Source of the DNA: Alectoria sarmentosa
Lineage: Eukaryota > Ascomycota > Lecanoromycetes > Lecanorales > Parmeliaceae
Length of the DNA stretch: 13,297 nt
Assembly: GCA_009733775.1 (NCBI GenBank)
Contig: WOGZ01000586.1
Span: 1-13,297 of the forward strand
Reading direction: 5' to 3'
Shown: piece after piece, positions 8,998 to 13,297 of the stretch
Layout: each line of letters opens with the position of its first letter
How positions within the stretch are numbered: the stretch's first letter is position 1
Made by a program: the position numbers and the translations under genes
The notes under the pieces: model-generated
What the model saw: the letters and a program-made list of their open reading frames with translations, nothing else
Databases searched by the model: none
What the model was told of the DNA's origin: nothing

Positions 8998-10317
8998 AAT
9001 AGAGATGATATTTCGATCGAAGAGATTTATAAATATTTTAAAATCTTCGTTAAAATATAAAATGGAAAAATCTTTATCGAAAATTTGAAAGATCATTTTA
9101 ATTAAAATACGAAATATGATAAATGTGTGATTTAAAAAAAAATTGTTTATCAAGAGACGAACATTGATTGTAAATGTATATATAATAACGTTATTTAAAT
9201 ATGCGTTTAGATTTTTATAAATGTTATTTAGTAATATCAAATTCGAATTGAAAATGAAATATTATCGTTTTATTTGAGATAATAAAGTGAAAAAAATGAT
9301 ATAAGATTTATATTTATGTTATTTAAGAAATAAAAGCGATATTAATAATTGCGATTTAAATAATATCATTAAGATTAATATCGTGTTTTAAATAACGAGA
9401 TTGATAAAATATTCGAAAATATCATTTGCGTTATTAATTAAGAATATTTTGATGATTTATGATAATATTTTGAATAAAAATCACATCTTCGACGTAATAT
9501 TAAATTTATAAATATAAATTTTTAATATACAATTAAATTACACGTGTTGAAATTTTTATATTATATATAATTGATATGAAAACGAATTAAAAAAATAAAG
9601 AAAATTATAATTGTGCAATCGTCGCAATTAACGAATAAATTATTTATTATAAATATGTGATATTGTTTAAACGTTGAATCTAATCAAAATATTTTAAATT
9701 TTAAAAATGTTAAAAAGTTTAAATCGATATATTGACGTGATCTTTGAGATATAAAAATAAAGGTATTAAATTATATATGAGATTTAATATTAAAAATATT
9801 GATTTGTGTAAAGATAGGAGATCTCGATTATAAAGATAAAATCAAAACGTTGATTAAAAGATTTATAAAAAGTTGTTTATCGTCGAATTGAAATCGATAA
9901 TTGAAAATTAAAAGTTTAGATTAATGACGAGCGAATTAATTATTTCGTAATAATTATGATATTATAATTAATAAAGTGATACGAGATCGATTAATGAAGA
10001 TATTTTTATTTAAAAAAAAAATCGATTAATATACGATGTATGAGACATTTTTAGATTTAAGATTTTATTGAAATATCGATTTTAATTTTAAAATCGAAAC
10101 ATTGATTTTGATGTATTAAAAACAATATAATATATAAATATTTAAAAATAAAATTTGATTAGCGATGAGAAACGAGATTGAGAACCCTTAAATCGAAAAT
10201 TTATTATAACGTTTTTTATATAAAAAAGTGAAAATGAAAAATGATATATTATAATTATCGAAAAAATTGCAATTATATCTTCATTATATGATTAAATACA
10301 ATTTTTTATTAGTATAT
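8998..10317. other. Spacer between the inverted arms; no recognised gene
   Basis: This is unique AT-rich sequence between the two arms. It has no self-complementarity visible by eye with the arms. The longest open frame (minus, 9240-8992, 82 codons) contains AYLNNVIIYT at about 9203-9174, reminiscent of the gypsy reverse transcriptase YLDD block after two D-to-N changes. The residues on either side do not follow the gypsy pattern and there is no room for later domains before the arm begins. The spacer is a decayed repeat of unknown type. Confidence 0.5.
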
Positions 10318-10329
10318 ATAAAGGAATAG

Positions 10330-10474
10330 TGTAGGGCTGAGCTAAAAAACCTTGAATTTGTATATGCAGTTAATCATAAATTCGGATAGGTTGCGCTTTT
10401 CGGTTAACGTCCGAGTAGCGGCGTTTAGGCCTTTCGAGCGCTCTTATTCAAAATTTATATATAAAAATCTTACA
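10330..10474 (-). repeat. LTR-like terminal block, right copy (about 145 bp)
   Basis: On the minus strand this runs from TGTAAGATTTTTATATATAA to CAGCCCTACA. It is preceded by a purine-rich stretch with AAAAGGGTAAGAGG (10498-10483) that could be a polypurine tract. It retains the best-preserved sequence in the 6.8-13.3 kb part of the window, including AACGTCCGAGTAGCGGCG on the plus strand. It is the partner of 8840-8983. In the opposite reading it begins TGTAGGGCTGAGC, so the orientation of the putative LTR rests mainly on the position of the purine tract and on the direction of the adjacent ORF. Confidence 0.5.
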
Positions 10475-10749
10475 TCTTTTGCCTCTTACCCTTTTGAAGA
10501 TAAAATTTCCTCATAATTTCGTAAATTATACAATCCGATATGCGCTTTTCAACGATTCAAAAATAATGAAATTTGAATTATTGTTCGTGAAATTAAATCA
10601 TATATAAATATCGTTCTTTAAATTATATCAGCGATGTTCGAGATCGAATAATGAATTTTTCGTTTCATTTGTTTATTTGCGAAGCCGCGTGTATAATTTG
10701 TATTCTTTTATTATTTAATTAATTGTTAATTAATCAATAATATAAATAT

Positions 10750-12588
10750 ATTTGTTATTAAAATTTTTATTCGTCGAATTATTCGAAATATTAAACACGT
10801 TATCCTTTTCTGCCCGTCTTTTGAAATCTTTATTAACACATATAAATCATTTTTCAGCGAATTCGTTATTATTGATAATCGAGATCGAAAACGAGCTTAA
10901 TAATCATCTTTTATTATTCATAAACGCGTAAAAAGATTTTTAAAAAGATCTCGAACAAACTTCTCGCTCTCATAACCGTCGTTCTTTCAAATTAATCAAT
11001 TTTCATTTTTTCAAAACGCGCTTTTCTCTTTTATCTCGCTTATCATTTTCTTTTTCATTTAACGACGCGTTTTTTACACTTTTAAACGATCGAAAAATGT
11101 TTTAATTAATGTTATGAATCATCTACTACGAGATTTATCAATAATTTTTTTAATATCGACTTTTTTAATAACCCTTTCTTAAGTTCGTCTTTCAACCCTC
11201 TTTTGATAATTACTCAATCTTCAATAAAATTAACAAATTACATTACGCGTTATTTATACATTATAAAACCTCTGCGATATGATTTCGATTTTATAAATTA
11301 AATTTATAATTAATATGATGCGATATCGTTTAAAAACGAATTATTTAAATAATGTTGTGATAGCGATAAGATTGAGATCATTACATTTGAAATAAATCTT
11401 TTATAAAACGACGATTAAAAAAACGATCAAAACGAGAATAAAGAGCATTATAAAATTAAAATAAATGTAAATAACCTCATTAACCTTAATGAGCGTGATA
11501 TTAATAACATTTTACACTTTTTAAAATTTAATATCATAATTTTAATCAATGAATATAAGAAATATCGCGTTTATAACGTTTAATATAATAACGTCGCCTC
11601 AATGATCTCATAACAAATTATCATTAATTATTCGATTATTTCATTCACGTGTAAGATGCAAAGCGCGATTATCATTCATATATTTATTTTAACGTTTTCA
11701 AAAAACGAAAAATCGATTTTTAATTAAATTTACATCATAAATAATATTTAAAAACAATTTATAACATAATATAATTTTTTTTCGATCGCGTTTTTTATAT
11801 TAATTATGTTAAACATAATTATTATAATAACATCAAATAATAACTTTATTAAAAAATAATTATTCTTTTCAAAAGCATTAATTTTTATATTATTATCCTT
11901 AAAACGATATCTAAAAAATTGAAAATCGATTTAATTATACGAAATTATAAATTATTGCATAAAAACTCGCAATATCATAATTCACGCATTTATAATCGTT
12001 TTATTTCAAATGAAATCATTATTGCTTAAAAAAGCGATATGAATAATTCATTAAATATGTTTAAAATGAGAAACATTTTAATTAAGACTCAAAATAACGA
12101 TAAATATAATGTTTTATATTAACATTTTATTTATATATTATTACGTTATTCATTCATCTTCTTATTCGACGAATAATTATAACATAATAATATATTCATT
12201 ACAAATATTTCATTTAATGAAAATCTTTTTATTAATCGAAATAACAATAATAATTTCGTTTTATAAATTAATAATCGAGAAAATTCAATACGAATTACAT
12301 TAATTTCTTTTTATGAATCTATTTTTTTATTTTTTCAAATTCATTAAATTGATTCTTCATAAATATTTTATATAAATTCATTTTATCAAATTCAATCGTT
12401 TTTTTCATTATAATAAATTATTTTAACATTTCATTTGCGATATATATATAATTATTAAAAATAATCGATTTCATTAAATGAAACAAAATCAAAAGATTAT
12501 TCGAATTAACATTTATCAAATAATTATTAATATTTAAATTGATAAAATTATCACGAGCGTATAAATTAATAAATAATATATTATTTTT
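10750..12588 (-). pseudogene. Unidentified decayed ORF in the right arm
   Basis: This is the second copy of the ORF in the left arm, reading toward the centre of the inverted repeat. Its upstream part (about 12588-12300) reads INVNSNNLLILFHLMKSI, then YIANEMLK-stop-FIIMKKTIEFDKMN. Its downstream part has the Lys/Arg-rich segment, then TVMRARSLFEIFLKIFLRVYE (about 10973-10911). Because two copies with independent mutations keep the same reading, this direction is more credible as coding than the opposite 64-codon frame at 12109-12303. The family is unknown. The reading may continue upstream beyond 12590. Confidence 0.45.
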
Positions 12589-12590
12589 TC

Positions 12591-13297
12591 TTTCTCATAT
12601 TAAAAAGATTCATAATTTATAAAATAATTTTAATTATTAAATTTGATCGATCAAATATCTTCATTATTTTTATTTATAATTCAAAATGAATTAAAATTAT
12701 TATCAATTTATTATTTAACGAATTAATTATTAATTAATTTAATTTAATAATAAAAATGTTTAAATTGAAATTAAAATTTTTTATAAACGATATTTTAAAG
12801 AAAAATGTTTAATAAACTCTTTTTCACTTTTCTCAATAAATCTATTCATAATAAATCTTTTAAAAACACGTTAATTAAATAATTAATGTAAATCATAATC
12901 TTTGAAAATGCTTTTAATATCGTTTAATTCTTTATACGTCATAATTTCTATTTATAAATTTTATAATGTTTTCAATTTTTTTTTTTTTCGAAAATAGAAT
13001 TATAATTAATTAAAATTTCGATAATTAATTTTAATCTTAATTAATTTTTGCTCATAAAAGATCGAATTTCAATATATTATTATATTATAAAATTTCAAAA
13101 ATGAAAATTATCGCATATTTATATATTTATTATATTATATTTTAAAAATCGTTATTTGAACGTTAACGAAATAAACGTTATTATTAATATTAAAATTTCT
13201 AATCATATACGATTTCTTAATCTTTATGTTATTATAATTAAATATATAATTTATAATAATTATAATTATTACGTTATAAACAAAACGAATATCGTTT
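12591..13297. other. Outward continuation of the right-arm unit; no recognised gene
   Basis: This extremely AT-rich stretch lies upstream, on the minus strand, of the unidentified right-arm ORF. It has no partner in the left arm because the copia LTR interrupts that arm at 6739. A minus-strand frame from about 12943 reads MTYKELNDIKSIFKDYDLH and continues through RIP-type stops to FIEKSEKEFIKHFSLKYR. It may be more of the same decayed ORF, but no family motif was recognised. Confidence 0.4.

Larger units (their letters stand above)
10318..12590 (-). repeat. Right arm of the 2.26 kb inverted repeat
   Basis: This is the reverse-complement partner of 6740-8997, colinear end to end with only small indels. 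The innermost 180 bp (10320-10500) are noticeably less mutated than the left copy. For example, the right arm keeps GGCGTTTAGGCC where the left reads GACTTTTAAACC, which shows that the two arms carry different sets of transition mutations. A fully paired transcript across both arms would fold into a hairpin of more than 2 kb. Confidence 0.95.

Noticed and set aside
8992..9240. Gypsy reverse transcriptase remnant with a YLNN motif
   Set aside because: Only one short block resembles the gypsy YLDD region. Flanking residues do not fit, and the arm begins before any later domain could occur, so it stays a weak hint.
12109..12303. Plus-strand 64-codon open frame
   Set aside because: It is antisense to the reading that is conserved between both arms, and it is mostly Ile, Tyr and Phe codons from AT-rich sequence.
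1..13297. Mitochondrial, plasmid or AT-rich bacterial origin
   Set aside because: The low GC is explained by directional C-to-T decay of a recognisable copia element, with Trp and Gln codons turned to stops. No organelle or bacterial genes are present.

Overview
This 13.3 kb window is almost entirely mutated repeat sequence. It is very AT-rich and holds no intact gene. The base changes are one-directional (C to T and G to A on both strands), turning CAA into TAA, TGG into TAA or TGA, GAC into AAC, and CCN into TTT. This is the signature expected from repeat-induced point mutation (RIP) in an AT-rich, transposon-filled compartment of a filamentous ascomycete. The fungal assignment is an inference from this signature and from the element types; no host gene is present to confirm it. 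CpG dinucleotides look strikingly preserved within this decay.

Layout. Positions 1-330 are less AT-rich and look like unmutated or lightly mutated flanking DNA. Positions about 636-4500 on the minus strand are a degenerate Ty1/copia pol gene in the canonical order: protease (about 4130-3789), pre-integrase zinc finger and DD35E integrase (about 3788-3190), reverse transcriptase (about 2330-1560) and RNase H (about 1420-870). Hallmark motifs can be read through the stops, but the catalytic residues of protease, reverse transcriptase and RNase H have mutated, whereas the integrase D, D and E codons all survive. Positions about 4523-5640 read best as a decayed gag-like ORF on the opposite (plus) strand, so the gag-like and pol parts lie head to head beside a 17-base T run. 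Positions about 6330-6739 hold a GC-richer segment that looks like the 5' LTR or leader of the minus-strand copia element. Its outer TG end falls at 6739.

Positions 6740-12590 form a very large imperfect inverted repeat. The left arm (6740-8997) and right arm (10318-12590) are each about 2.26 kb and are separated by a 1.32 kb spacer. The arms differ mainly by transitions. Each carries a decayed, unidentified ORF reading toward the centre, and each ends in a GC-richer, LTR-like block of about 145 bp bounded by TGTA and TACA. The copia LTR end coincides with the point where arm homology stops, so the copia element appears to have inserted into, or truncated, the left arm. The last 700 bp continue the right-arm unit outward without a partner in this window.

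No tRNA, rRNA, CRISPR array or intact coding sequence was found.
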